Below are positions 47,576-59,077 of a stretch of 64,000 bases of DNA, in pieces. The DNA is from Symsagittifera roscoffensis. Lineage: Eukaryota > Xenacoelomorpha > Acoela > Convolutidae. A model generated the notes under the pieces. The model was not told where the DNA came from. It was given only the letters and a program-made list of their open reading frames with translations, and ran no database searches. Position 1 is the first letter of the stretch. The number at the start of each line of letters is the position of its first letter. The position numbers and the translations under genes are program-made. Location of the stretch: the NCBI RefSeq assembly GCF_963678635.1, contig NC_087065.1, positions 55,828,397 to 55,892,396 on the forward strand, written 5' to 3'.

Positions 47576-48294
47576 GAGGCAACAGAAATCGAAGAAACGA
47601 AGGCACCAAGTAGTTTGAGCATGAAACTTAATGTGATCTCCAGGCAGAGGTTCGGTATGGTGCCACAAGGAAGCAAAATACAGTCAATAATCTCGGTAGC
47701 GGGACACCAGGTAATCAGAAATCTCCTGGTATACATTATATATAGGAACTCAAAGTCCGCAGGATAGGCCATGACGCCATGATGGAACAAGACGCAGTAC
47801 ACATTGGATACGAAGCAGATGTGACTGCACATCTGCTCGACACCAACGGAAAGAAAATCGGAGTCACAGGGCTTCTGGACACAGGAGCGGTAGTGAGTGT
47901 GATGCCGATAAAGACTTGGGAAAGAATGGGCTTCACGAGGGAAGATCTAATTCCGAGGAATCTCCGACTGGCTGCAGCCAATCGAGGAGCGATTTACGTA
48001 GCCGGAAAAACGCCAATAACGGTCCTCCACATGGGAGGACGGGATCTTTGGATGAACTTCCTGGTGGTAGAGAATTTGGACGACGCCGATCAATTCATCT
48101 TGGGCAGAGATTTTGTCAGGATTTTTGACGTAATGATTGACTTGAACAACGGTCTAATAAGGATTAGGAACCCGGAACGAAAAAATGTTAAGAAACCAAA
48201 TAATAGAATAATAACAGACCAAGACAAGGTACCAATTTTTTTAGACAGAAAATTAAAAATTACAGCCGGGACAAGCAGTAGTAGCAATTTTTAG
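47576..48294 (+). pseudogene. pol: Gypsy-3 retropepsin-like protease
   Basis: The frame 47779-48294 covers a whole protease core: GLLDTGAVVSVMPIKTWERM (catalytic Asp codon 47878-47880), RGAIYVAGKTPITVLHMGGR as flap region, and ADQFILGRDFVRIFDVMIDL with the usual hydrophobic-hydrophobic-G-R/K-D motif. It ends at a TAG (48292-48294) just after a point where homology continues in the +1 frame. Upstream, about 265 bp is replaced by some 20 bases near 47728-47748. Confidence 0.9.
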
Positions 48295-50398
48295 AACGAG
48301 AAATTTGAATTCGTTAAGTGATAGTAAACAGGTTTCTTTAGTACCGAATACAAATAGTCAGAGTTCGGTGATTTTAGGCCGGAGCTTCTCGGTAACGCAA
48401 AACGGACTGTGTGTCAGTGGGTTATTGAACACACTGGACACCACGGTTTCAATCCAGCGTGGAAAGAAGCTTGGTTACGCTTTGCCGATGAGGACCGACT
48501 ATGAGGAGACACAAAACTTGAAGAGATATAGTGTGAAAGACCGTCCTCATCATGCCAATTAAGATAAAATTTTAAAGAGGATTAATGAATTAAAATCTAT
48601 TCATAAATTGTTTTCAATGAAGTCCGACACGGACGACGGCTTATCGAGCTGCTCGACTTTTCCGGAACGCTCCTCGTCATATGAAATGGAGTCTGACAAA
48701 CCGGTTTTGCCAGAGATAGAACACTTAAAAGGGAAAATAGGCGAGTTACAATTAAAAGGGAAAATTTCGAGCTACTACGGGAGGTTTTAAATCGGAACGC
48801 GGATGTAATTTCAAGACATAAGCCGGATATTGGTTGCTGTAATTTCGTCGAACACGAAATCGAACTTGAGGAAGGCGCCCTTCCCCATAGGGAAGGCGCC
48901 GTTCCCCATAGGGAAGGTGCAAGACGAATGACGCCACATAAATCGGAAGCGTGCCGAGCGGAAATAGAAGTGATGCTCAAATACGACATGATAGAACCCT
49001 CGAAATTGCCATGGGCTTGCGGGGTAGTAATGGCGAAAAAGAAAAGGGGGCAGCTTAGGTTTTGTTGCGACTTTCGCTACTTGAACGCGGTAACGATAAA
49101 GGATGCGTACCCGATACCGCGAATAGACGAGAGCCTCTCTAAACTTGGTGATGCCAACTTCTTCACCACATTGGATTTGGGTTCTGCCTTCTGGCAGGTC
49201 CCTCTGCGGAAGAAGGATAGAGAAAATACCGGATTCGCGTGTGAATTGGGGTTGTACCAGTGGAAGAAGCCCTTCGGCTTGTGCAACGCAACGGCCACTT
49301 TTCAAAGACTGATGGCTCAGGCTTTGACCAGAGTGACAAAGAAGTACGGGAATCTTGTGATGTGTTATGTGGATGACGTAGTCATAGCAACACCGACCCT
49401 GGAAGACCACATTGATTGGCTCGATGAGGTCTTTGGATGCATGAAAAGAGCAGGCTTGAAATGCAAACCATCGAAATGTGAAATCCTTAGGGATTCAATC
49501 AAGTACCTAGGAAGAATGGTGGACAGGCATGGTGTGAGGCCGGACCCCGAAGCAGTAGAAGCTGTGTTGACATGGAAGGCTCCCAGAACGGACACAAGTC
49601 ATGAGCTGCCTAAGGTTTGCCAACTACTACCGTGAGTTCATAAAAGGATATGCAGACAAGGTGTATCCGATGCAGAAGCTGAAGCGCAACAAAGAGAAAA
49701 AGTTCGATTGGAGCGATGAAGCTCAAACGGCATTTGAGAACATAAAGCGGGAACTGTGCGAAGCGCCAGTGCTAGGCATCCCTACTGAAAAGGGCATGTA
49801 TGTTCTTGACAAAGACGCATCAGTAGTAGCCATATCGGGAACACTGCATCAGAAGCAAGAATGGAATGGGAGAACCGTTCTCAGTCTCACAGCATATGGC
49901 AGTAAGGTGTTAAGTGACACTGAGATGAAATATGGTGCACCAAAAGCAGAAATGTTTGCAGTAGTCACATTTGTGGAAAAGTACCGCGCATACTTGGGGA
50001 GCGCTCCCTTTAAGTTACGCGTGGACAACAGGGCGTTATCCTGGTTGAAGACATACTCGATGGATCAGAGTTATATTGGTAGGTGGATAGTAAGATTAGA
50101 TGGCTACCACATGATAATCGAGCACAGGATTCGTGACAAACACCAGAATGCTGACAACCCCAGCAAGAAACCCGAGTTCTATGAAAGACTGGAACAGAAG
50201 CAGGCCAATCAGGCAGAAATAAAGGAAGGATTCTGGTTTCTGGATAAAGAAACTTATAAAGCGCTTCCCTTGACGAGATGGTTGGACAAGTTTGGAAATC
50301 CAATTCCAGGTCATCCTGAGTTACCTGTAGAGAAAGCAGCCGAGATAAAAATCCTATCCAAGAAGGACCCGGTGCCCTTGGATCTGTTGCTGCGCTAA
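48295..50398 (+). pseudogene. pol: Gypsy-3 reverse transcriptase and RNase H
   Basis: A connector (RNLNSLSDSKQVSLVPNTNS) leads to EIELEEGALPHR, which is repeated as EGAVPHR through a 21-bp tandem repeat at 48873-48917. The RT frame 48928-49635 is whole in its core: WACGVVMAKKKRGQLRFCCD, DAYPIPRIDESLSKLG, TTLDLGSAFWQVPLRKKDRE, PFGLCNATATFQRLM and CYVDDVVIATP (Asp codons 49372-49377). A 2-base loss near 49585, shared with Gypsy-2, shifts the frame. RNase H (49601-50398) keeps VLDKDASVVAISG, GAPKAEMFAVVTFVEK, LRVDNRALSWLKTYSMDQS and HQNADNPSKK. It ends at a TAA (50396-50398). Confidence 0.93.
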
Positions 50399-51290
50399 AA
50401 CCTGGTCCAACAGGAACTCTCTCGCATGAACATTAACAGCCTCTCATTATTGGATAAAACGGTGCAGGTCACACCGCAAGTGATGCAGATGCTGGGTGGA
50501 TTGTTAGAGAGAGAAGTGACCAGAGATGACCACGAGTGGGCAGCAGCAGTGGCATCACTGCCAGTCAGTGAGAAGGTGAAGATCATGCCGTCCAGACGAC
50601 AACACAAAGAGAACGAGAGGGATTGTAGGACAATAGTTCAGCAACTAGTGTCCTCAATACCACACGAGGTTTTAACCAGAACTTCTTACTGACGGAAAGA
50701 ACAGGGGAACGATACGCAAAAGAAAAAAAACGTTACCTTTGTGGACCAGGATAAAGAAGGTGAAAAGGTTGAACGAAACCTCGTGCAAGATTGTTTGTCC
50801 GGGGAGACGAACGGTGAGAAGAGCCAGCGAGTTCAAGATCAACACCCGGGACAAGGAAGTTTGTCCGGAGATTCTGGTGTAGATGAGAAAGTTCCTGATG
50901 GGAAGCAGGACCTGGAGAACAAAGTTTTGTCCGGGGAGTTCAGATGGATGCGAAGAAAGCACAGAACTGACCCAGGAGATGGTGCAGACTCCGTCGCAGA
51001 CTCTTCAACAGATGACAACTCCCGAAACTCAGGAATTGACACATACATAGACAGGAAATCGAGCTCGGGATTGGAACTGTCAGAACTAGCGATCCACACA
51101 CTACTAGTGGAAACTCGAGCAAGGGATCTGGATAGAGAGGTATACAAGGACCCTGACAGTGATCGCTACCTCATACCAGGTGAAAGAGTCTTTGATAACG
51201 CAGCGGATGATCTGGAAATAATAGCGGTATTGAAAGTTCGAAAGTCTGTTGCCACAAAAAGAGGTAGTCAGGAATGATCTTCAGCCATTC
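50399..51290 (+). pseudogene. pol: Gypsy-3 acidic linker between RNase H and integrase
   Basis: Two frames (50426-50692 and 50741-51277) hold VQVTPQVMQMLGGLLEREVT and a Ser/Asp/Glu-rich stretch with DGADSVADSSTDDNSRNSGI and LVETRARDLDREVYKDPDSD. No known domain. The segment is several hundred residues long, an unusual spacer for gypsy Pol. Confidence 0.7.
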
Positions 51291-51332
51291 GAACAGTAAA
51301 CACAGCCAAGGGCAAAGATTTGGTGCTTTAAG

Positions 51333-52640
51333 ATGAAAAAAGATACGCATCAGCCCAATGAGCTGAATAGTCAGATGAGGGTCGTGGAGACGTACTTGAA
51401 GGCGAGATACAGACTCTCGGATCTACTAAGAGCGCAGAGAAATGGCCGCATGACAAGCAACCTGAAAAAGTGGATCGAAAATGGTTTTCCGGCCAAAGGA
51501 GACCTCGTCGAGGAAGACAGTTACCGCATTCTGAGACAGTAGTTTATGCAGAAATAGGGAAGGTTACACTTGAACAAGGACGGGATTGTGGCTTGCAAGA
51601 GAAGAGATGAAGACAGAGTCCTATACAAGTATAACGCGATAGTGTTGCCGCAACTCTACCATACAGAACTCTCATTCAGGTCGCATGATCAGATGGGCCA
51701 ACAGGGGATCGACAAAGTATATCAGAGGATCTTGAAGCGCTTTGAGTGGCCTGGAATGAAAAAGGCATGCGAGAAGTGGGTAACAGCATGTCTGTCATGC
51801 CAACATGTCAAGGATCCAAGGAAATTGCGATTTCCCTTACAATCGATCGAGTCGTCTGAATTCAACGAGGTGGTGCAGATTGACCACCAGAAAATAGGTA
51901 TGACAGACAGTGACTATAATCAGGTCTTGGTCATGATAGACCACTTCATGAAGTTTGCAGAGGCCGTGACCTGCATAACTGCCTCAGCAGAAGAGACGTG
52001 CGATCATCTAATCAATACTTGGATAGCGAGACATGGTTGTCCGATGACGTTTCAATCGGATAACGGAACAACTTTCCTGGGAGAACTTTTGAAAGAGCTC
52101 ATGAGACGCCAACAGGTGGCTCAAGCTCACTCCACGACATACCATCCCCAGACAAATGGCTTAGTGGAAAGGCAGAATCGAACGTTAGTGTCGATGCTGA
52201 GGGTATATTGTTCCAGGTACATGACCGATTGGGACAGATATCTTCCACAGGTGATGGGAGCTTACAATAGCACGCAACATTCCATCACCGCAGTTAGTCC
52301 ACATATGATGCTGACCGGGCACGAGAAGTCTTTGCCCTTGACTTTCTTCTATCCAGAGTATGAGGGTAAGAAGACGTCACCACAGGTCTATGTAAGGGAT
52401 GTAATAAGACGTCAGCAGGAGTTAAACGACCTATGTAGCCGAAATACTCAGCAGGCGCAGGCAAGGCAGAGGAAAAGATTTGACAAGAAAGCAGCTGGTG
52501 CAAAAGTTTATTCGGTAGGGGACTACGTATGGGTATTTCAGAACGTCATACCACCGAAAGGAACAAAAAAGCTCCTAAAAAAGGAGGGGACCCTTCATGA
52601 TTACGAAGGTGCACCAGGAGGGAGGCTTCTATAGACTGAG
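51333..52640 (+). pseudogene. pol: Gypsy-3 integrase
   Basis: The frame 51570-52634 is open for 354 residues. The zinc part reads SHDQMGQQGIDKVYQRILKR with CLSCQHVK; the second His is Gln here. The catalytic triad codons are Asp 51882-51884 (VVQIDHQKI), Asp 52059-52061 (FQSDNGTTF) and Glu 52167-52169 (NGLVERQNRTL), with 35 residues between the last two (DD35E). The C-terminal GPY/F-type module begins VYSVGDYVWVFQNVIPPKGT; its end is shifted near 52600. A TAG at 51540 breaks the N-terminal part. Confidence 0.93.
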
Positions 52641-53801
52641 TACTGGCCGAGCCGCTCATTACGAAAACCTTAAGCCACACAATTCATCAACAGAAGACTG
52701 GGGTATACCTGCAGACATGGAAGAGGGGGATTATCTAATGATGGACCCTGCTTGTGAGGTCAACGAGAAGGGCACCAGGGAAAAGAACGATGGAAATGAA
52801 GTCATAGAGGAAGGAACAAGTACACCACTGGACCTGGACCCAAATGAGGTGATTGAGGCAGACGATGAAACTTTACCTACGCAGAGGAGGACTGGCAAGA
52901 CCCTGAACAAAGAAAGGTTCCCAACAACTTGGAACCGGATTTTCCGTTTACGATACAGACTCGACAGAATGAAAGGACAAGATCCAAGAAGAAATATAAC
53001 CCTTACGGCGACGAATTTTTAGTGGACAGGATAGATCTATAGAAGATAGTGGAAGAAGTAGAAGGTCTAGAAGATATAACTGTGTCACAGGACATTGACA
53101 TAGTCGATGATCACGACGAGGAATGGATCGAGGACCGGTCGAAACCCGAGGTAGAATTCGACGAAAAGCAACACCAATCCTACGAACAAAAATTGACGAA
53201 TCTGCGTGTCTTGGAATGGCTGAACGAAATGACGTCGGACCCAAAGGAGACCAGTGTCACGATTTAGAAGCAGAAACAGGCGAAGAACCACAGAAACCTG
53301 ACATAGGGAGGGTAGTTGAGTCATTATTTAACTTACCAAATGAATATTCTAGTAGAATAATATTAACAGATAGCGATTTCTTTCTCACAAATAGAACATG
53401 CGCGATAGCGATCACAGCGGACATGAGTTTTAGGACAGCGTTAGCGGCAGATTTTAAGACAGAATAGGAAAACATAGAATTTCTTTGGAAGCAAAGACCA
53501 GGAATAGGGGGCTTAGCAGCCTTGCTCCGGCGGCATCACAGATACAGGGAAAATACCTATGTTTCTTAGTGACACGGCGACGGAGAAGCGGCACGTAGAC
53601 CCGGAAAACCTAATCTTGTCCTTGACGAGGTTGAGAGACTTCCTTGTGGAAAGGGAAGTGAAGGAGCTCTTACTTCTAGTGTACGATCCGAACAGAGGAC
53701 GACTGCGTCCTCGGGAACTGTACGCGCTCATACACGTAATCTTCTCTGATACTAATATACAAGTATACTTACATAAGAAATATTACTTAAGTATAGGCTG
53801 A
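52641..53801 (+). pseudogene. pol: Gypsy-3 Pol tail with macrodomain-like module
   Basis: The acidic linker is split over frames 52597-53022 and 53049-53267. Near 53267 about 230 bp is lost, including the segment before the module. The module follows in pieces: NEYSSRIILTDSDFFLTNRT, AITADMSFRTALAADF, a TAG near 53465, then ATEKRHVDPENLILSLTRLR, VKELLLLVYDPNRGRLRPRE and QVYLHKKYYLSIG up to the stop at 53799-53801. Residue choices match Gypsy-2, so the module is a regular part of the family. Confidence 0.68.
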
Positions 53802-54188
53802 GTTAGGGTGACATGCAAGAAGGTGTCAGACTAAAGTATGTGTAGTGTGTGATATGTGTGTTATGTTATGTTATGTGTTATGTTATTAAGGTCCTGGATA
53901 AGAAGGAGTTAGTGACCGCGAACAACTGAATAACGATCTTGGGAATAGATCCAAAGTTTGTACTGTCCAATCTTAGGTCGAGTTCCAAAATTTTAGAGAC
54001 CGATTGATTTTTAAAAATTTTAGGATCAAAATATTTTTATCTGACTGTTTTAAATTAATTTTAACTAAAAGTTAAGGCAAAACGGACAAGTGTGATATTC
54101 GTGACCTCTTTTCTAGATCCTGATTGATCATTTAATTACTCACTTGAGTCAAATCATTAAATCAAATCGAATCGAACCTGAAAAAAGA
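53802..54188 (+). other. Gypsy-3 spacer between pol and ORF3
   Basis: No ORF. TGTTATG-type run near 53860-53890; splice-acceptor-like CTCTTTTCTAG ends at 54116, 73 bases before the ORF3 ATG. Confidence 0.7.
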
Positions 54189-57131
54189 ATGGATAACTTC
54201 AACTTGGATGAATTGATGGACCTGGCAGAGGCATATGTTGGACCGATGGTAGATGCGATCTATGGTCGGCTAATGGCTCGAGACTTCGCTCTGGAAGACC
54301 CAGAGGTAGTCATGTTGCTGACCGCCCTGATAAACATCTTGGGGCATGACAACCGTGGGGACCGCCCCACGGAAGTCCTATTGATGGCAGCATACGGAGA
54401 GAGGGGAGTACTAGACCGCCCGAATATGAGAGTGATGAGGTGGAGAAACGGGGCTCTCTCAGGGATTGACTTGGCGAACGAGCCTGGAATGGGAAGTTCC
54501 AGGACTTACCAACCAAGTGAGATGCCTTTGCCCTCCAAGCCCAAGCCTGGGCTGAGGAGACTGCATCAAGAGATGAACAGCGAGGCTGCCTCGTCTAGTT
54601 CACCACTGAGAATAGCTGTGCCATCAAAGAGGGCGAGAGTAGAACAGGGGGTTCAAACGAACCAAATCATGCAAGATCTAGATGGGATGAAAGATGAGCT
54701 GGAGAGGACCAGAAAGGAGCTGGATGAAATGACTAAGACCATGCTCATTACGGAGGACGACAGAGACATGTGGAAGAGATTGTTTGAAGACTGCAACAAA
54801 AAGCAGGGTGAAGAAATTGAACGCCTGAGGCGAAACTACAAGGCGCGATCGCAACGGGTGGCATTGACAACAGCCGTGGAAAAAGTGAAACCTGCAAGGA
54901 GTATTCCTCGTGGGCAGTCCCCGATGGAGCTCTTGACGCTTCGAGAAATGAATCAAACGACAGAAACGCGACTCCCAACTGCAACTGGTCGAGTGACAAT
55001 CCCGGACCCGAGTCATACCTTAGGTGACCCAGTCGTGGAGCAGACGATGGGGAAGCTGATAGAGACAGCTGGACGACTAGTGGCCAATAGGAATGCGCCA
55101 GGTTCCGGGGTGACTGCACCCTATAGAACGGTCGACGATACGGGCAGAGTTTAGCTCTGCCAAGACGTAATGAACAAAAGGGGAGTTAGCGATGCAACGC
55201 TACCAATGGGGAGCTCAAAATCTCAGACAGGAAGATACGAAAGATGCGGGCGAAGAAAGTGTCATGGGTAATGGATGTACAAAAGATTAATCAGTTGAAG
55301 TATAACTTCACAGGAGTTCCGGAGGCGGATCCGAGAGCTTGCTTCAATCGAGCGACCTGGAACCCGGCAATAAACCTGCAGCAACCACCACTGGGGACAT
55401 CACATCTAATACTGGGAGACAGCTTGGTCAGAGTGCTCTCAATCTTGAGGACCTCCTAGATCACCACGGTGATGGCTTTCGGAGGCGCGACGATAGCCCA
55501 GTTATTTCGGATGGTGGAGTTGATAAACCCAGTGAGAATCATTTGTGTAACGATCCTAGTTGGGACAAATAACATCTCGAGAAGCTCAGATGAGGAAGAA
55601 GCACTATGGGAATCAATGATGGTGTGCTTGTTTTCTACCCTCTGGCAAAAATTCAACTGCGCGGTACTGACCGTCCGTTTGAACTGTGCCAATGAACACG
55701 AGGACATTGACTGCAGCAGGGAGAAGGCACAACGAAGGAGTAATCAGGTGGAACAACATCCTGAGAAATCTTGCAAGTCAGAATGCCGGAAGGATGATCC
55801 TTATGGATATCGAACATGAGCTGAGGGCTATGGATCATGCCAGGCTGACCACTGACGGCATCCACTTTGATAGCATAGAAGGATAGGCTTGGTTGAACAG
55901 AATCCTCCAAGAGCGATTGGATGAATTGGAAGTAGAACTCTTTGACACGGGAGCGCGATATTTGGTGGGATCGACATTAGCTCCAATGTCCAAGAGCAGA
56001 TACCCAGTGCATTTCGTAGTTGTGGATGTAAAAAGTACGAGAACGATCGTGGATCAAGCCTTCTCAGTGCCAAAGTGTGTGAGACTAGCGAGAATGTCAG
56101 AATCAGAAAAATCTTATGAGTTACTGTGCAAAATGTTCTCAGCAGTTCCAGAGAGAACTAAGAAAGAGTTGGAATCGATACTGGGAAAGAAGTTCATGGG
56201 ATACGTCAGTGGGAATTTTGGTGACTTTGAAAGACAAAAACAGAGAGGATCAACCGTTACGGATTACAATACAGTAGATGAGAATGATGAATTCCACCGA
56301 GTGATGATGGAAGTAGAACCACTACTGGAAGCTTTGGGAAAGCGTAACTGGAGGAGCATCATGCTGACACATGACGAGTTTCCTTGCCATTGCTTGCTGC
56401 AAACATAGTGGTACCCCGGGGGTAGTAATCTGGTGTTGATCTGGGACTCTGGAGAGCTTCTCTCCATGGGTTTACCAGACTCATCACGGCCCATAACAGT
56501 AGTGATAGTGGGAGTTATGATCGCGATACGATGGCTGGAAGCTCATGTGAAGGAGAACAATAGACAGGAGGCACCAACGCGAGAACAATTGCAGAAATTG
56601 GATTGTCTAAAAGATTTATATCTTTTTGAGACAACGTGCAAGATTCTGAACATTCCGATGGAAGTGAAAAAGATATGGACAAGGAGACGACTGATGCAAT
56701 GGTTTAGAGCCAACATGACTGCATGGTTGTACGAGTATGCCAAGAAGCATATGTCGAAGCACGGCAGAGTGTACAGTGTGTATCAGCTGGACATTGGGGC
56801 AGGAGCTTTCAAGTGACTTTTCGTGACTCATCGGAATGCAGTGACCATCGCTGCAAAGAGAATTTCCAGGACAAGTGAACGTGATGGAAGGGAGAAAGAA
56901 GAGATGTTGAAGGAGGATTTTGAGAGAAACGTGACGTTGTGTCTCCACAACAGCTTCTGCAGGAACAGAGAATCTAACGTGGATCCCCTACCTTGTTGTA
57001 AACAAAGGGTAGAAGAGCAGAAGTGTTGGAGGACTGCTTCCAACAGCGTCAGAATAGCTACCGATGTGTTGCAAGACACAGAAACTGAAAGTGCAGAGTC
57101 AATGTCGCAGGAGGAGGAGATGGAGTTTTGA
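54189..57131 (+). pseudogene. Gypsy-3 ORF3: coiled coil, SGNH-hydrolase-like domain, Cys-containing tail
   Basis: MDNFNLDELMDLAEAYVGPM starts at the conserved ATG. The first 322 residues are open: a possible NLS (SKRARVEQG), then a coiled coil near 54680-54850. After a TAG at 55152 the SGNH blocks follow: HLILGDSLVRVL (Ser codon 55421-55423), AFGGATIAQLF, LVGTNNISRSS (Asn pair 55568-55573) and TTDGIHFDSIEG (His codon 55863-55865). All four catalytic-type residues (S, G, N, H) are present. The next 400 residues, in pieces to 57131, have no recognised family; they include DIGAGAFK and a tail with CLHNSFCRN and CCKQRVEEQKC. SGNH enzymes are esterases or lipases; esterase-like domains occur in ORF1 of CR1-type LINEs. 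Confidence 0.78.
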
Positions 57132-57959
57132 CAAATGGCAGAAAAACAAGATGCGAAAAGAAAAAAAATTAGAAGAGTTTAGAAGTTTTAGAACTCCTAA
57201 ACGACGAAAAAAAGAGGAAACAAAGAAGTGACGAAAAGAAGAAGTTAAAACTCAGAATTGTTTTATGTGTGAGACAAAAACTCCAGTGAGAAACTAAGCA
57301 ACCAAGTTGTTATTGAAAACTGAAACTTTTAGTTGAGTTTTGAACATTAAAGAATTTGTTGCATTTATAAATTTGCGTTTTGATTTTAGTTAGTGGCTTT
57401 AGAGACACTTACTACTTATGTAGAGGCTTGAGTAAAGAGTATATTTAAATATTCTAGCCTGCATGATTGTTTTTAATCAACTAGGAAAACTGATCACTTT
57501 GTGGTGACATGAAAGGCTTGGATAATCTCTTGAAGAGGGAGATTGTTTCATTGCTCTTTCTAACCGCAGAGTTCCTTAATTTTAAGATTCAGGACAATAA
57601 CAACTAAAATTTCCGAAGGGAAGAAGCATAGTAGGATAATTTTAACTTGTTGGTTGGCAGGACTGTCCTGCAAACTAACATCTTTTAAAACCTAGGAGAA
57701 AAAGTTTCAAAATCAGGGCATTGACATTGGAAGTCAGAAAAAAGTTTTATCTTAAGTCATATCCTCGAAGTGCAGATTGGTGAAAGAATTTGGAAGGCTA
57801 TAGTAGTGTAGTATGATGCCATGTATAATCTGCAGTGAGTCGATATGACGTGGATAAGAGTAATTTCGTGCATTTTGTAAATTCTGTTCGATAACACTGT
57901 ACCAATTTTACGAACATGCGAGAATCAATGGAGACAGTGACCGGGCTGTCCGGGGAGTT
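57132..57959 (+). other. Gypsy-3 3' UTR
   Basis: Full 3' UTR, containing the uninterrupted GTGGTGACATGAAAGG that serves as empty site for the Gypsy-2 insertion. It ends GGCTGTCCGGGGAGTT before the LTR. Confidence 0.8.
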
Positions 57960-58615
57960 TGTGACATCCGACCAGATTGAACCAAAATGCAGATTCGGCG
58001 ATTTCGAATAGTTAGCAGCAAACCTTCCGAATTGACAGTTTTGAGAGATTAGTGACGTTATTGGGACGATTAGTCAAATGGTGAAAGTCAAGATATTCTG
58101 GTATTTTAAAATTTTAAAAGTTCGAACTGAGAAGTCGCACTTCTGAGAAACGGCAAAAACCGCCATTTTGGAAGAAAACCAGAAGAAAATCAGAACAACA
58201 ATAGTTGCGACGAAGATAACTACGAGAAAAAAGAATATCGGAATCGAAGAAAACAGCAGAGTTAGTTGAAGAGTTGGGGGAAAGGGTTGATCCATCTTCA
58301 CTGGAGATGATGATTTTTATCTACTGAACAAAAACAATAGTAATATAATAAGTAGCAGTAGCCCTGTTTTTAGGAGTGACCTCGTGGTCTGGGGATACTG
58401 AGACCCAGCCATGAGCTCACTAATTTTACATGTAAACAAGTTAATTTGAGCATTCTGGTCGAAGCCGGAGAATAGTAACGTTTTTGTCGACCCGATGTTA
58501 GAACGACCACCAAAGGATCTGGCTTTGGTAGAGACGGTGAAAAGCATGTAGAGTTCTGTTTAGACGTTGGCCAGTCGTCTTAGAACCTAGCTTTATTTTC
58601 CGGGCGAATGTTACA
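57960..58615 (+). repeat. Gypsy-3 3' LTR, internally deleted
   Basis: 656 bp; the middle part with the hairpin (between AGAGTTAG and GGGGGAAAGGG, near 58265) is missing. Both termini are kept and TTG follows. Confidence 0.9.
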
Positions 58616-59045
58616 TTGAAATCCCCAGCTATGAGTACGTTATCAATGGAGAAACTGAATGCAACCTCGAGCAACTCTTCGCAATCAACAATTTTGAATC
58701 GAAAACTGCTTTTTGTGGGTGGGTTGTAAACGCAGCAGAGTAAATAAGTACTACCATTAATTATAATTTTACAAAGTGAACAGATCTCTGAAGTTCACTA
58801 TTTAGACAGATTACTTCAATGGGAACCTGGAAAAATGAGGACTTAACGCCAATCGAGACTCCCACGTGGTTGGTACTTCTTCCTTTATTTTCACGGTCAC
58901 CTCGATAGAAAGTATACATTAAAGTTTTATTTTCGAAATGCAATTAGTTTTTTTTAACTTAATGGCGTTTTTATCAGTTTTCTTCTGAGCTTGACAACAG
59001 ATTTATTCAAGCAACAAATCCGATTTTGAGCCAGTTAAACTCAAA
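58616..59045 (-). pseudogene. LINE-B, 5' part of the AP-endonuclease domain
   Basis: From 59045 downward: NWLKIGFVA (degraded start), then FYRGDRENKGRSTNHVGVSI, VICLNSELQRSVHF, after a shift INGSTYLLCCVYNPPTKSSF, and FSIDNVLIAGDFN at the edge. 'GGVGI', 'VYNPP' and 'AGDFN' are hallmark blocks of LINE endonucleases, which nick target DNA to prime reverse transcription. It continues at 41071 once Gypsy-3 is removed. Several stops. Confidence 0.82.
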
Positions 59046-59050
59046 TTTCT

Positions 59051-59077
59051 AGAAGAAGAAGAAGAAGAAGAAGAAAG
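59051..59077. repeat. (GAA)n microsatellite
   Basis: About eight GAA units. As (TTC)n on the - strand it lies at the 3' end expected for LINE-C and may be its tail. Confidence 0.85.

Larger units (their letters stand above)
41072..58615 (+). mobile_element. Gypsy-3: most complete Gypsy-M element, inserted in LINE-B
   Basis: LTRs at 41072-41983 and 57960-58615 share a subtype (for example GAACTGAGAAGTCGCACTTC), confirming that they are a pair. All domains of the family are present: gag, PR, RT, RH, IN, macrodomain-like tail and ORF3 with SGNH. Many stops and shifts, a deletion at the gag-PR boundary and another in the Pol tail make it inactive. Flanked by TTG. Confidence 0.9.

Noticed and set aside
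54189-57131. ORF3 as an envelope gene
   Set aside because: No signal peptide, furin-like site, fusion peptide or transmembrane anchor is visible; the readable domain is SGNH-like.
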